Positions 26,201-34,985 are shown, numbered from the stretch's first letter. The stretch is 64,000 nucleotides of DNA from Desertivirga xinjiangensis (GCF_024436435.1 NZ_JAFMZP010000002.1:620001-684000), one strand, 5' to 3'. The notes: generated from the sequence alone by a model not told the origin. A program made the numbers and translations.

Positions 26201-26423
26201 CTTATACAGTTTTAACGGAATAGATCGTAATGTGTTATGTGTTTGTTAAAGAGTGATTTATATATGACAAATAAGGGCGGGTTTTGATTTTGCCAGATTT
26301 CACTATCCCAGACGCAAAACTATAATCAGACTATTGCGATATATTCAATTCTTACTATATTACGTTAATTTTGATAAGCTCTTATTTGTAGATGAAAGCA
26401 ATATTTCCATAAAATTCCTAACA

Positions 26424-26777
26424 ATGAAAAGACTCCTGACCCTTGTAATATTACTCTTTGCTTTAAGTTCATTCGCACAGAAAAAAGTCAGCGCCACTGA
26501 GCTTTCAAACTATATCGGTGATTCTGTGACCGTATGTGATAAAGTTTATGGAGGAAGATTTCTTCAAAGGACCTCTATAACTTTACTTAGCGTCGGTAAA
26601 GAATTTCCATACCATTTATTAACTATAGTTATAAAGGGGGGCGACCGGGATAAGTTTAAATATAAGCCGGAAGATGCCTTGGTTAAGAAATCTGTTTGTG
26701 TGACAGGGAAACTGACGGAGTATGGCGGGAAGCCTCAGATAATTATCACAGACCCGAGTCAAATAAAGATTCAATAA
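26424..26777 (+). CDS. Small secreted OB-fold-like hypothetical protein
   Basis: From the ATG at 26424 the protein has 117 residues with a clear signal peptide (MKRLLTLVILLFALSSFAQ). The mature part is beta-rich: ATELSNYIGDSVTVCDKVYGG, HLLTIVIKGGDRDKFKYKPEDALVKKSVCVTGKLTEYGGKPQIIITDPSQI. The closing GKLTEYGGKPQIII pattern resembles OB-fold nucleic acid-binding (tRNA anti-like) domains found in Bacteroidota secreted proteins. Two cysteines could form a disulfide. A longer frame back to 26334 reads without signal sequence and is rejected. Function unknown. Confidence 0.7.
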   Translation: MKRLLTLVILLFALSSFAQKKVSATELSNYIGDSVTVCDKVYGGRFLQRTSITLLSVGKEFPYHLLTIVIKGGDRDKFKYKPEDALVKKSVCVTGKLTEYGGKPQIIITDPSQIKIQ

Positions 26778-26816
26778 TGCCGGCGGTTACACTAGAAGGA
26801 ACCAGTTTCAGATTCA

Positions 26817-27383
26817 TCATCCGTTCCCTGTTTTTTTACTTTTCCATAGGGTCAGATATTTTTTTTTGTATTTAATATCTTTTTCCATTCCAATTAGCTG
26901 AAGCGCCTGTAATTTGACGTTTTCTTCAAGCGTATGTTCATATAGGTTTTTTAGAACCTGAATAATGTCGTACCGGATCAGCGTGTAATGTTTTTCAGTG
27001 GTACTATTCATGAAACGATCGATAAGGTATTCGATCACCTTGCTTTGGAGCTCCTTTCCTGCAGCAGCTACCTTCCATAAAGACTGCAGGGAATGCCTGG
27101 CTGTGACAAATCTTTCATCTCTGGTGACTATGATCATGTCATTAAGGTCTTTGAGCATCCGTTTCTCAGGATCACTTTTTGCCAGGTTGGCTAAGATTTT
27201 AGCCGCCACTGCCCGCTGATGGTTATCCCGGTGTTTTAGCAGACTTAGCAGATCCTCCCAGACCTCATAAGCCCAGTCCACCGGCCTTTCGGTTACCCCT
27301 ATAATATAATTAAAGGATTCATTCCTGGATTTTGCATCAGGGGATCCTAGATTTTCCAGATGTTTCCGGGTTAATGAATCCAT
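26817..27383 (-). CDS. HEAT-repeat-like hypothetical protein
   Basis: This 188-residue protein is helical with repeats of the HEAT/ARM type (EDLLSLLKHRDNHQRAVAAKILANLAKSDPEKRMLKDLNDMIIV; VIEYLIDRFMNSTTEKHYTLIRYDIIQVLKNLYEH; ENVKLQALQLIGMEKD). It has no signal peptide. Such repeats usually bind proteins. The gene lies 12 bases after an SRPBCC protein gene on the same strand, so the two are probably co-transcribed. No enzymatic motif was seen. Confidence 0.7.
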   Translation of the reverse strand: MDSLTRKHLENLGSPDAKSRNESFNYIIGVTERPVDWAYEVWEDLLSLLKHRDNHQRAVAAKILANLAKSDPEKRMLKDLNDMIIVTRDERFVTARHSLQSLWKVAAAGKELQSKVIEYLIDRFMNSTTEKHYTLIRYDIIQVLKNLYEHTLEENVKLQALQLIGMEKDIKYKKKYLTLWKSKKTGNG

Positions 27384-27395
27384 ATAATTAAGATG

Positions 27396-27929
27396 CTAGT
27401 TTTTCTCTAACTTGTTTTTTAAGTCATTCAAACTTGTCTGCAGATCCTTTTTAAGCATTCCATCAACAAAGAGGTTGGTTAAATTCATGGGGTATTTACT
27501 CTCTCCACTCATTGTCCATCTTACCCGCGTTTGATTTTCAGAAACTGCTTCGGTGATCATCGAAGCAGAAGCAATTCCTTCAAAGGGTTCTATAAACCGC
27601 AACTCCGTTTCTATTTTTTCACCTTCCTTCAGTGTTTTGATCTCCTGTTCGCCCTTTCCAATCTCGTCGTTGCCATCCCAGGCATAGACAAACCCAACGG
27701 TACCATCTGTGCCTTTAAAGTCTCTTTTAACATTGGGATCCCTCCTCAACCAAATGTTATAGTCTTCCTGGTTTTTAAGGAACTTCACATAATTGAATAC
27801 TTCTTTTTTGGGTTTGTGTACAATGATCTGGTTTTCCACTGCATATTCGTTCTTAACAAATAAGGCAATGATGAGAGGAATTGCTATTAATACAGCAACA
27901 GCGATACAAATTTTAGATACGATCTTCAT
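27396..27929 (-). CDS. SRPBCC-family protein, membrane anchored
   Basis: The 177-residue protein has a hydrophobic N-terminus (SKICIAVAVLIAIPLIIALFVKNEYAVENQIIV) that acts as signal anchor. It is followed by a polyketide cyclase/START-like fold: KPKKEVFNYVKFLKNQEDYNIWLRRDPNVKRDF, then GFVYAWDGNDEIGKGEQEIKTLKEGEKIETELRF and a late VRWTMSGESKYPMNL. The ligand is unknown. It is upstream of the HEAT-like gene, which starts after its stop by 12 bases, indicating an operon. Confidence 0.85.
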   Translation of the reverse strand: MKIVSKICIAVAVLIAIPLIIALFVKNEYAVENQIIVHKPKKEVFNYVKFLKNQEDYNIWLRRDPNVKRDFKGTDGTVGFVYAWDGNDEIGKGEQEIKTLKEGEKIETELRFIEPFEGIASASMITEAVSENQTRVRWTMSGESKYPMNLTNLFVDGMLKKDLQTSLNDLKNKLEKN

Positions 27930-28195
27930 TTTTTATAAGTTTTAAATTAGACAATTAAATTAATTTTTGCTGCACATTTTCAGTTATGTATAACACAGGC
28001 AAACATACGGTCTGCTATACTAGTTAATGAGGGGCAAACACGCCAATACAGAGGTTTAATCCGACAGAACAAAGGAGCGATCGATGTGTGGGTAATAATC
28101 GCTTTAAAGTGGCGTTCTTGCTGCAATTTTATCTATTCTTTAAAACTAATCACCAGTCTTATAGTTGTATTGAAATTATCTAAAAAATACGGCTA

Positions 28196-28729
28196 ATGTC
28201 AGAAACCTTAACGATAACCGGGGAAGACGAATCTGTTCTGTGGAAGAAAGTTACTGAGCACTATTCAACTGTCTCTAATCCGCGAGAATATCATATAGCA
28301 TTAGACCAGCAGGGACGGCGCATACTGCTGGATATCATCGAAGAGCCGGAAGGTACAATTTTTAGTGCATACCTATATGGCCGAAGCGATTTTCGTTTTG
28401 CCATTTATCCTCAGGGATTTATTGATGAGATCGGGAAATTTTTTGGTATGGAAGATGTTGTCCTGGGCTTTAAGGACTTTGACGACAAGTATGTTGTTAA
28501 AACCAACCAGGAAGGATTAACCGAATCTCTCTTTGCTGATGCTAATATCAGGAAGGTCTTTGAGTCGATCCCCGGTTTAAGTATGGGGATTGTTCATTAT
28601 ACACTTGATGACTCAGACGGCAAGGTGCCTTTTCTCGAGCTAAAGGTTGATGGCTGCATAACAGAACCTATTCTGTTAAGAAAGATATACAATGCCTTTT
28701 GTTCCGTTCTGCTGCTGATCGAGCAGTAG
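28196..28729 (+). CDS. Conserved-looking hypothetical protein
   Basis: This 177-residue soluble protein matches no family I recognise. It has an even alpha/beta composition (LYGRSDFRFAIYPQGFIDEIGKFFGMEDVVLGFKDFDDKYVVKTNQEGL) and a C-terminal helix. No signal peptide or membrane segment. It is followed by a small lipoprotein gene after 36 bases. The frame is intact and long, so a real gene is likely. The 266-base gap upstream (27930-28195) holds no feature I can name. Confidence 0.65.
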   Translation: MSETLTITGEDESVLWKKVTEHYSTVSNPREYHIALDQQGRRILLDIIEEPEGTIFSAYLYGRSDFRFAIYPQGFIDEIGKFFGMEDVVLGFKDFDDKYVVKTNQEGLTESLFADANIRKVFESIPGLSMGIVHYTLDDSDGKVPFLELKVDGCITEPILLRKIYNAFCSVLLLIEQ

Positions 28730-28765
28730 TGCGACTAAGATTTACACTATTTTAATCAGTTAATT

Positions 28766-28978
28766 ATGAAGATGCAAACCTTTAAAACTTTTTTTCTAGC
28801 GATTATGACGGCTTTCTGCCTCGCCGGCAGCAGTTGTAATCAGAGTACTAACCAGGGTGTTGATGAATCCGGATCCGCGGATTCGAATGCACAGATGAAT
28901 ACTGATACGCTGATGATCGATACTTCTTCAAATGGCAGCAGCACTGATTCATCCAGTGTCCCTGTTCCTACTCCTTGA
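28766..28978 (+). CDS. Small lipoprotein, Ser/Thr/Asp-rich
   Basis: The 70-residue protein has a signal peptide with a lipobox-like LAGSSC (Cys near residue 24), after which the mature part is low-complexity Ser, Thr, Asp and Asn. It is predicted to be a lipid-anchored envelope protein. The sequence ends next to the end of the convergent outer-membrane protein gene with no spacing. Composition rather than sequence is characteristic, so the function cannot be guessed. Confidence 0.6.
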   Translation: MKMQTFKTFFLAIMTAFCLAGSSCNQSTNQGVDESGSADSNAQMNTDTLMIDTSSNGSSTDSSSVPVPTP

Positions 28979-29509
28979 TCATATCTGGTAGCCGAACGTT
29001 ATAAAAGCAACAGGCTTGAGAAAGCGGGTTCGGACGCGGGCGATATTGTCTGAGGGCGGATCAATAAGGAATTGCGGTCCAAAACCTGTTTTCAGGATCA
29101 TGCCTGTTGCACCCTGCAGACGATAGCCGATACTGGGGTTTAGAAACAACTGCATGTTATAGTCTTTTTTCACCCCTCCGTTGTAGGGATGGAACTTGGT
29201 AAAATAAAGTGCATTTCTAAGATCTATCTCAAAATGATGCAGCTTGCCCCTGGTAAATGTGTTAAGCGAAAAAGGGAATGAAAAATGATCGCTAATTTCG
29301 AAAGGGGCTATTCCGATATTGTACTCCCAATGCCATTTTCGGGATGACGAAAACGTATGACCAAAGTTTATTGAACCTGTATTCCCTTTGCCGCCCCAGG
29401 CGAGTGTGATCTGGTTCTTTTTGAAATTTACCCTCGAAGAATCTGTACGACAGTTCGCCGTGGCATGCATAGTAACTGTTATAAATGCCAGTGTTATGAA
29501 CTTTATCAT
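28979..29509 (-). CDS. Putative outer membrane beta-barrel protein
   Basis: The 176-residue protein has a signal peptide (MIKFITLAFITVTMHATANC) and alternating hydrophobic and polar strands (ITLAWGGKGNTGSINFGHTF, WHWEYNIGIAPFEIS, FEIDLRNALYFTKFHPY, LFLNPSIGYRLQG, KTGFGPQFLI, PVAFITFGYQI). The final aromatic-ended strand fits a small outer-membrane barrel. No family was recognised. It converges with the small lipoprotein gene, the two stops touching. Confidence 0.65.
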   Translation of the reverse strand: MIKFITLAFITVTMHATANCRTDSSRVNFKKNQITLAWGGKGNTGSINFGHTFSSSRKWHWEYNIGIAPFEISDHFSFPFSLNTFTRGKLHHFEIDLRNALYFTKFHPYNGGVKKDYNMQLFLNPSIGYRLQGATGMILKTGFGPQFLIDPPSDNIARVRTRFLKPVAFITFGYQI

Positions 29510-29689
29510 AGTTAAAACAAGTTTTTCGCCTTTCCCGAATTTCGCTGAAAGCTTCGGTTAATTAGTATAAATCAGGTAATTGTATCTCGTTTTGTTCAAA
29601 AAGAGAAATTTATACCAAGTAAACTGTTTCAGGATTTCTTTAAACGAAATGTTTCGTTATTTGACCTTTTTGTCTACTTTCGAAGACGT

Positions 29690-30976
29690 ATGCAAATATC
29701 AAAAAATGATAAGACCCTTGTACGGTCTTGGGCGATGTTCGATTGGGCAAATTCGGCTTATAACCTGGTTATAACATCAACAATCTTTCCCGCCTATTAT
29801 ACTATCATAACTACAACAGAAGAGCATGGAGATAAAGTTTCTTTTTTTGGCTTTAGCTTTGTGAATACCGCATTGTCCAACTATGCATTAGCTGTGGCTT
29901 ATCTAATCATGGCTGCATTGCTTCCATGGCTATCCTCAAAGGCTGACGTGTCTGGTGATAAAAAGTTCTTTATGAAGATCTTTACCTACTTAGGCGGCGC
30001 CGCATGCATGGGACTTTATTTCTTTAAACTGGATACGCTTGAATGGGGAGTGATCTGTTTTGCTATTGCTGCGATGGGGTACATAGGAGGGGTGATGTTC
30101 AGTAATTCTTATCTGCCACAAATAGCTACCGTTGATCAGCAGGATAGAGTAAGCGCGCAGGGTTTTGCATATGGGTATATAGGCAGCGTGCTGCTGCAGA
30201 TCATCTGTTTTGTGTTTGTTTTAAAGCCGGAGCTGTTCGGTATAACTGACGGTTCATTCCCCGCCCGTTTGTCCTTTTTTCTGGTAGGGCTTTGGTGGAT
30301 TGGCTTTGCGCAGATTCCTTTTTCAAAACTTCCTAAAGGAAGCAGTAATGCAGAGAAGACTGCGGTTAACGGATACCAGGAGCTGGCTAAGGTATGGCAT
30401 CAACTAAAAGAGAACAATCAGCTGAAGCGTTTTCTATACGCTTTCTTTTTTTATTCCATAGGTGTGCAAACAATTATGCTGGTAGCTGCCAGCTTTGGAG
30501 AAAAAGTATTGCATCTGGGCACCTCAAACCTGATAGCGACGATTCTTATTATTCAGCTGGTAGCGATTGCCGGTGCTTACCTCATGTCGGGCTTAGCAAA
30601 CATCATCGGCAATGTGAGGGTGCTGATGCTGGTAGTAATCATCTGGATCGCTGTTTGTGTATCCTCGTATTATATTTCAAATGCAACACAATTTTACATC
30701 CTGGCTGCAGTGGTTGGTTTGATCATGGGCGGTATTCAATCGCTTTCACGCTCGACTTACTCAAAGTACCTTCCGGAAAATACGACAGATACGGCATCGT
30801 TCTTCAGTTTTTATGATGTTACGGAGAAAATCGCCATCGTAATTGGTCTGGCTACCTTTGCCTTTGTTGAAGAACGCTCGAACATTCGCAATTCAGCACT
30901 CGGCTTAAGCGTTTTTTTTGTGATCGGATTTTTTATGCTGATCATTTTGTTACGTACAAAAACGTCAAAAGATTGA
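29690..30976 (+). CDS. UMF1/Atg22-like MFS transporter
   Basis: This 428-residue protein has about 12 membrane helices and begins with RSWAMFDWANSAYNLVITSTIFPAYY, a strong marker of the UMF1 (vacuole effluxer Atg22-like) group of the major facilitator superfamily. The central loop and second half are also typical (GLIMGGIQSLSRSTYSKYLPENTTDTASFFSFYDVTEK). The substrate is unknown; eukaryotic Atg22 exports amino acids. The LutA-like gene follows 45 bases after, so the two may share a transcript. Confidence 0.9.
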   Translation: MQISKNDKTLVRSWAMFDWANSAYNLVITSTIFPAYYTIITTTEEHGDKVSFFGFSFVNTALSNYALAVAYLIMAALLPWLSSKADVSGDKKFFMKIFTYLGGAACMGLYFFKLDTLEWGVICFAIAAMGYIGGVMFSNSYLPQIATVDQQDRVSAQGFAYGYIGSVLLQIICFVFVLKPELFGITDGSFPARLSFFLVGLWWIGFAQIPFSKLPKGSSNAEKTAVNGYQELAKVWHQLKENNQLKRFLYAFFFYSIGVQTIMLVAASFGEKVLHLGTSNLIATILIIQLVAIAGAYLMSGLANIIGNVRVLMLVVIIWIAVCVSSYYISNATQFYILAAVVGLIMGGIQSLSRSTYSKYLPENTTDTASFFSFYDVTEKIAIVIGLATFAFVEERSNIRNSALGLSVFFVIGFFMLIILLRTKTSKD

Positions 30977-31021
30977 AAATAGACAGCCTGCTTTTGCATT
31001 TCTGATTACCTTTGGCATTCT

Positions 31022-31750
31022 ATGACGGTTGAACTATTTATTCCATGTTTTATTGATCAGCTATATCCCGAAACAGCCTTCAATACCAAAAAGATTTTGG
31101 AAAAAGCTGGTTGTAAGGTTAAATATAACCCGGAGCAAACCTGTTGCGGTCAGCCTGCGTTTAATGCCGGTTTCTGGGATGAGGCGAAGGAAGTAGGCTA
31201 CAAGTTTTTGAACGATTTTACGGAGAACAACTATATCGTGGCGCCATCGGCATCATGTACGGGTATGGTGAAGAACTATTATAATGATTTGTTTACCAAT
31301 ACGGCGGTTCATAATAAATGCAGGAATATTCAGGGTAATATCTACGAACTCTCTGATTTCCTGATTAATGTATTGAAGAAGGATTATTTCGGTGCCGAAC
31401 TGGAGGGGAGAGCTGTTTATCATGATTCCTGCTCAGGTTTACGTGAATGTAAAATTAGAGATGAACCAAGAGCTCTGCTATCTAAAGTACATGGATTGGA
31501 TCTGGTAGAGATGAAAGATACCGAAAGCTGCTGTGGATTTGGAGGAACCTTTTCAGTGAAGTTTTCGAGTATATCAAGTGCTATGGCGCAGCAAAAAATC
31601 AATAATGCACTCGAAATGGAGGCTGATTATATTATTTCGACGGATGTATCATGCTTGTTGAATCTTCAGGCATATATTGATAAGAACAATATTCCTATTA
31701 AAACCATTCACCTCGCGGATGTGCTTGCACATGGCTGGGGAAATGTTTAG
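31022..31750 (+). CDS. LutA/YkgE-like Fe-S protein (CCG domain)
   Basis: The 242-residue protein has two copies of the CCG domain: PCFIDQLYPETA...CKVKYNPEQTCCGQPAFNAGF and YHDSCSGLREC...SCCGFGGTFSVKFSSIS. These cysteine-rich motifs bind a 4Fe-4S cluster or tie to a redox partner. LutA is part of the LutABC L-lactate oxidation complex in other bacteria. No lutB or lutC lies next to it, so it may work with partners elsewhere. It follows the UMF1 transporter on the same strand. Confidence 0.87.
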   Translation: MTVELFIPCFIDQLYPETAFNTKKILEKAGCKVKYNPEQTCCGQPAFNAGFWDEAKEVGYKFLNDFTENNYIVAPSASCTGMVKNYYNDLFTNTAVHNKCRNIQGNIYELSDFLINVLKKDYFGAELEGRAVYHDSCSGLRECKIRDEPRALLSKVHGLDLVEMKDTESCCGFGGTFSVKFSSISSAMAQQKINNALEMEADYIISTDVSCLLNLQAYIDKNNIPIKTIHLADVLAHGWGNV

Positions 31751-31785
31751 CGGAAGAAAGAAATAGTGTTTGGATTTGTAATAAC

Positions 31786-31854
31786 GTACACGCGGCACGC
31801 GTGCGCAAGCAATTCAGGATATAAGGTTTGCTTGCGCACGCGTGCCGCGTGTAC
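31786..31854. repeat. Palindromic repeat family A, copy 2 (perfect arms)
   Basis: Perfect 27-base arms at 31786-31812 and 31828-31854 flank a 15-base loop. The arm core is ACACGCGGCACGCGTGCGC, as in copy 1. It sits between convergent genes (LutA-like and SRPBCC), where it could also end transcription from both sides, though no T-run follows. Confidence 0.88.
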
Positions 31855-31866
31855 TTAATGTTGGTT

Positions 31867-32613
31867 TTATAATACCGATGTCTTCCGGTTGCTAGAATAC
31901 CTTTTGTATTCGTCGCCTTCAACATAGTGCTTGAAATTGGTGATGTCTTCGCGTACCATGCTCTCAAAAACGCCATTTAAAAGTTTTGCGATACTGTGTC
32001 CTATTGCTCCCGCAGGAGGGAAATAGTTAATTTCTATATTCAATTCAGTTCCGGATCCGCTGATGGCATCAATAAACTCTACTTTTCCTGCGTTATCTAT
32101 CATTGAACCTTCTACGGACTGCCATCCAATATAACGGTCTTGCTCTTCGCGAGTGATTTCGGCGTTCCAGGTAAGTTTTACTATCTCGGCGGGAAGGTTA
32201 GCTCTCCAATAAGAATGTGTGGCGCTGGTTTCATCTACCGAATGGAGATGTTTCATGAATTTCGGCAGGTTTTCCAGGTTTCTCCAGAAAGAATAAACTT
32301 CTTCACGTGGAGCGTTGACGATGAATCGCTCTGTGATCCTGATTGCAGGAAGATCTGTAGTATCTTTTCCAATCTTATTATAAACCGGACAATAGCCTGT
32401 AGCGCCGCGATACAGTAATAAACCGCCTGCAGCAGCTTCCTGTAAACCAATAAAGGGGTGTTTTACCAGTTGGGTCAAGCCTTTATATAACATGAATGTT
32501 CCTGCAGCAATTGAGATCACTCGCTCGGTAGTATTTACATTTTCTTGCTCACCCGGTTCGAGGATTGAACCTTTCAGGTTGTTATTTACTTTTGATGTTA
32601 GTGTTTCAAGCAT
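31867..32613 (-). CDS. SRPBCC-family protein with N-terminal DUF2892-like membrane part
   Basis: The 248-residue protein first shows two hydrophobic segments near residues 32-70 (VISIAAGTFMLYKGLTQL, LQEAAAGGLLLYRGATGYCPVY), as in DUF2892 proteins. A cyclase/dehydrase SRPBCC domain follows (ERFIVNAPREEVYSFWRNLENLPKFMKHLHSVDE, then IGWQSVEGSMIDNAGKVEFID, and GTELNIEINYFPPAGAIGHSIAKLLNG). Function is unknown; such proteins often sit with stress-related genes. It is upstream of repeat copy 2. Confidence 0.85.
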   Translation of the reverse strand: MLETLTSKVNNNLKGSILEPGEQENVNTTERVISIAAGTFMLYKGLTQLVKHPFIGLQEAAAGGLLLYRGATGYCPVYNKIGKDTTDLPAIRITERFIVNAPREEVYSFWRNLENLPKFMKHLHSVDETSATHSYWRANLPAEIVKLTWNAEITREEQDRYIGWQSVEGSMIDNAGKVEFIDAISGSGTELNIEINYFPPAGAIGHSIAKLLNGVFESMVREDITNFKHYVEGDEYKRYSSNRKTSVL

Positions 32614-32629
32614 GTTTTACCTTATTTGT

Positions 32630-32809
32630 TTAATTGCCTTCAATTATTATTTCGTTTTCTGATAAACAGAATTTTTCAGTGAGCTCTTTGATGATCTTAC
32701 GTACACAGTCGAATTTATTTGCGTGATTGCGGACGATAAGTTCCTGAAGCAACTGGTCGTTATTTTTATCTTTAAATATGAATTTGGTGTAGATGTTATG
32801 TTCTGTCAT
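32630..32809 (-). CDS. Small hypothetical protein
   Basis: From the ATG at 32807-32809 (MTEHNIYTKF) the frame gives 59 residues. A longer frame to 32929 begins with hydrophobic sequence that overlaps the divergent gene's start and is less likely. The protein is charged, with KLDCVRK-like basic patches (NHANKFDCVRKIIKELTEKF). No family was recognised. It lies 17 bases before the SRPBCC gene on the same strand. Confidence 0.5.
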   Translation of the reverse strand: MTEHNIYTKFIFKDKNNDQLLQELIVRNHANKFDCVRKIIKELTEKFCLSENEIIIEGN

Positions 32810-32920
32810 GCTTCTACAACAATGTAAGTCCAAAAATGTTAGTAAGATTTTAACAAAGAGCAGGAAAGTAATTGGCACTTCAATTGATAGTGCAATAAGG
32901 TAAAAAATTACACAGAAATA

Positions 32921-33172
32921 ATGAAGCAATTGTTTTTTATATCACACGATACACAAACAGCAGTGAAGGCGGGTATGGCTGTTTCAGGTATACCACAAAT
33001 AGATCAAAATCAGGTCACGGCCTTGAATGCCTTTCTAACGCTGAATCATTTAAAAAATATTATTCCGGTATGGGACGATGATGATCAGTTTGAAGAGGTT
33101 TTAGACACGTATACATTTATTACGACGGAAGACGCTGAAAAAAGTATTTACAGTAAGGATAACTTAACTTAG
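32921..33172 (+). CDS. Small hypothetical protein
   Basis: This 83-residue soluble protein begins MKQLFFISHDTQTAVKAGMAVSGIP and is rich in acidic residues (VWDDDDQFEEVLDTYTFITTEDAEKS). No family was recognised. It is followed at once by a strong intrinsic terminator, supporting it as a transcribed gene. It diverges from the 59-residue gene. Confidence 0.6.
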   Translation: MKQLFFISHDTQTAVKAGMAVSGIPQIDQNQVTALNAFLTLNHLKNIIPVWDDDDQFEEVLDTYTFITTEDAEKSIYSKDNLT

Positions 33173-33173
33173 G

Positions 33174-33208
33174 AAAAGGCGCCCGATATCGATATCCGGG
33201 CGCTTTTC
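33174..33208. terminator. Intrinsic terminator, probably bidirectional
   Basis: GCGCCCG/CGGGCGC arms flank a loop containing ATATCGATAT, with A4 before and T4 after. It lies between the convergent 83-residue gene and pxpA. Confidence 0.75.
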
Positions 33209-33219
33209 TAATGGAAATT

Positions 33220-33981
33220 TTAGTTAAGAGGTGCTTGTATAGTTATACCCTGCTGTTTTAAGGTTAAAAACACCTCTCTGGATGATTCAAGGGCCTGATG
33301 ATTGTCCCCATGGATGCATATTGTTTCTGCGCAGATTGGTATCACAGCACCTGTAGTGGAAGTTACCTGCTGCTGGGTGACCATCATTAGCACCTGGGCG
33401 AGCGATTGCTCCGGCGAATGAATTGTGGCATTTTGTTCTGTTCTTGGGGTAAGCATTCCGTTATTCTGATAAGTACGGTCAGCAAACACTTCAGAAACGG
33501 ATCTTAATCCTTTTCTTTCTGCGGCTGCTATCATTTCGCTGCCTGACAGGGCATACAGGAATAGAGCGGGATCAAAGTCGATTATCGCCTGCGCTATGGC
33601 TTCAGACAGGTCCCTGCTTTTTGCAGCCATGTTATATAATGCACCGTGAGGTTTAACGTGATGGAGTTTTGCTTCTGTTGCTTTTACAAATGCAGCCAGA
33701 GCGCCAATTTGATACAGGGTGATCCGATACGCTTCTTTTGGCGATATTTTCATTTCCCGGCGTCCAAAGCCTTGAAGATCGGGTAGACCGGGATGCGCTC
33801 CAATGGCAACACCTTTAGCATGAGCTTTTTTTACGGTGTGTTCCATTACCTGGTAGTCGCCTGCATGAAAGCCACAGGCAATATTGGCAGAGCTAATAAA
33901 ATCGAAGAGAAGGTCATCATTGGCACAGGAGTAATTTCCAAATCCCTCGCCCATATCGCAATTAATATCAATTGTTGTCAT
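33220..33981 (-). CDS. pxpA: 5-oxoprolinase subunit PxpA (LamB/YcsF family)
   Basis: From the ATG at 33979-33981 the protein has 253 residues, with the YcsF signature at the N-terminus (IDINCDMGEGFGNY...DDLLFDFISSANIACGFHAGDYQVMEHTVKKAHAKGVAIGAHPGLPDLQGFGRR) and VKPHGALYN. PxpABC hydrolyses 5-oxoproline (pyroglutamate) to glutamate with ATP. It is third in the order pxpB-pxpC-pxpA on this strand, 14 bases after pxpC. A TTG at 33999 could extend it six residues into overlap with pxpC. Confidence 0.95.
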   Translation of the reverse strand: MTTIDINCDMGEGFGNYSCANDDLLFDFISSANIACGFHAGDYQVMEHTVKKAHAKGVAIGAHPGLPDLQGFGRREMKISPKEAYRITLYQIGALAAFVKATEAKLHHVKPHGALYNMAAKSRDLSEAIAQAIIDFDPALFLYALSGSEMIAAAERKGLRSVSEVFADRTYQNNGMLTPRTEQNATIHSPEQSLAQVLMMVTQQQVTSTTGAVIPICAETICIHGDNHQALESSREVFLTLKQQGITIQAPLN

Positions 33982-33995
33982 TAATAGGGTAAGTA

Positions 33996-34985
33996 TCAAT
34001 ACTTAGTTCTTATTGTGGCTGCAAGCTGCCGGATGTTTAGCTCTTGTTCTATATACAGTTTTTCGGCTTGTTTGCGTCCGAGGATTTCGAAATAAATTTC
34101 GTCCCGAGGTTTTAACTGGGCACAAAGGGGTAGATCGACCGCGATAACCTGCAAGATTCTGGGATATCCTCCCGTAACCTGGCTATCGGCCATTAACATC
34201 ATCAGCTTTCCATCTCCGGTTGCCTGGATCGTTCCGGAGGTGACCACAGTAGAAAGGAGCTCCTGAGTGTTAAGACGGATGATTGGTGGTCCCTCAAGCT
34301 CATAGGCCATGCGGTTGCACCGGGGACTTACAGTAAATGTTTTTGATAACAGGTCCAGCAGTGTATCAGCAGTAAACCATGTAAATTCCCTTCCCGGAAT
34401 TACACGGATGGTCTTACGTTCGAGAGGAAGGAAATCGTTTTTTGCGGCTTTCCACGGAGGGAAACTTACCGAGGCTGAACCCTTAAGCGATTTTAAAATG
34501 GCGTTACTTTCTGCACTTAAGGAGTCTGTATTTTTAAGTACATCCTTTTCGCGCAGCCGGCGACCTTCGAAGCCACCAAAGCCACCTTGAAGATAAGTGC
34601 TTTTGCTGCCAAGTACTTCTGGAACTTTCCAGCCTCCGGCAACCGCCAGATAGCTGAACGAACCATCATTTTTCTTGAGGAACAACCTCGTGCCAGAAGG
34701 TATGAATATTGGCCTGTCCGCCGGAAGCTCCTGGTCTTCTGTATATAATATACTTCCTTCACCACTTAGCGCAATCAGCAGGTCTGTCTCTGCCAGAAAC
34801 TCGGCGCCATGATAAGTGAATTCGATCACAGCTGCATTTTCTGTATTTCCAAGCACAAGATTGGCAAGACGTGCTGAAAGTACATCCATCGCACCCGATA
34901 CAGGCACGGCATCGGCCAGGAACTGTGTTCTCCCCAGATCTTGTATCGTGCTTAACAAACCAGGTTTAAGTATTTTTATTTGCAT
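33996..34985 (-). CDS. pxpC: 5-oxoprolinase subunit PxpC (biotin-dependent carboxylase-like)
   Basis: The 329-residue protein is of the AHS2/KipA group: MQIKILKPGLLSTIQDLGRTQFLADAVPVSGAMDVLSARLANLVLGN at the N-terminus, VAGGWKVPEVLGSKSTYLQGGFGGFEGRRL, and a late SRVVTSGTIQATGDGKLMMLMADSQVTGGYPRI-like element. It works with PxpB and PxpA on 5-oxoproline. Its ATG overlaps the pxpB stop by one base (TGATG), a sign of translational coupling. Confidence 0.95.
   Translation of the reverse strand: MQIKILKPGLLSTIQDLGRTQFLADAVPVSGAMDVLSARLANLVLGNTENAAVIEFTYHGAEFLAETDLLIALSGEGSILYTEDQELPADRPIFIPSGTRLFLKKNDGSFSYLAVAGGWKVPEVLGSKSTYLQGGFGGFEGRRLREKDVLKNTDSLSAESNAILKSLKGSASVSFPPWKAAKNDFLPLERKTIRVIPGREFTWFTADTLLDLLSKTFTVSPRCNRMAYELEGPPIIRLNTQELLSTVVTSGTIQATGDGKLMMLMADSQVTGGYPRILQVIAVDLPLCAQLKPRDEIYFEILGRKQAEKLYIEQELNIRQLAATIRTKY

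Noticed and set aside
29580-29774. 64-codon frame overlapping the start of the UMF1 transporter
   Set aside because: It overlaps a clear gene in another frame and lacks family features.
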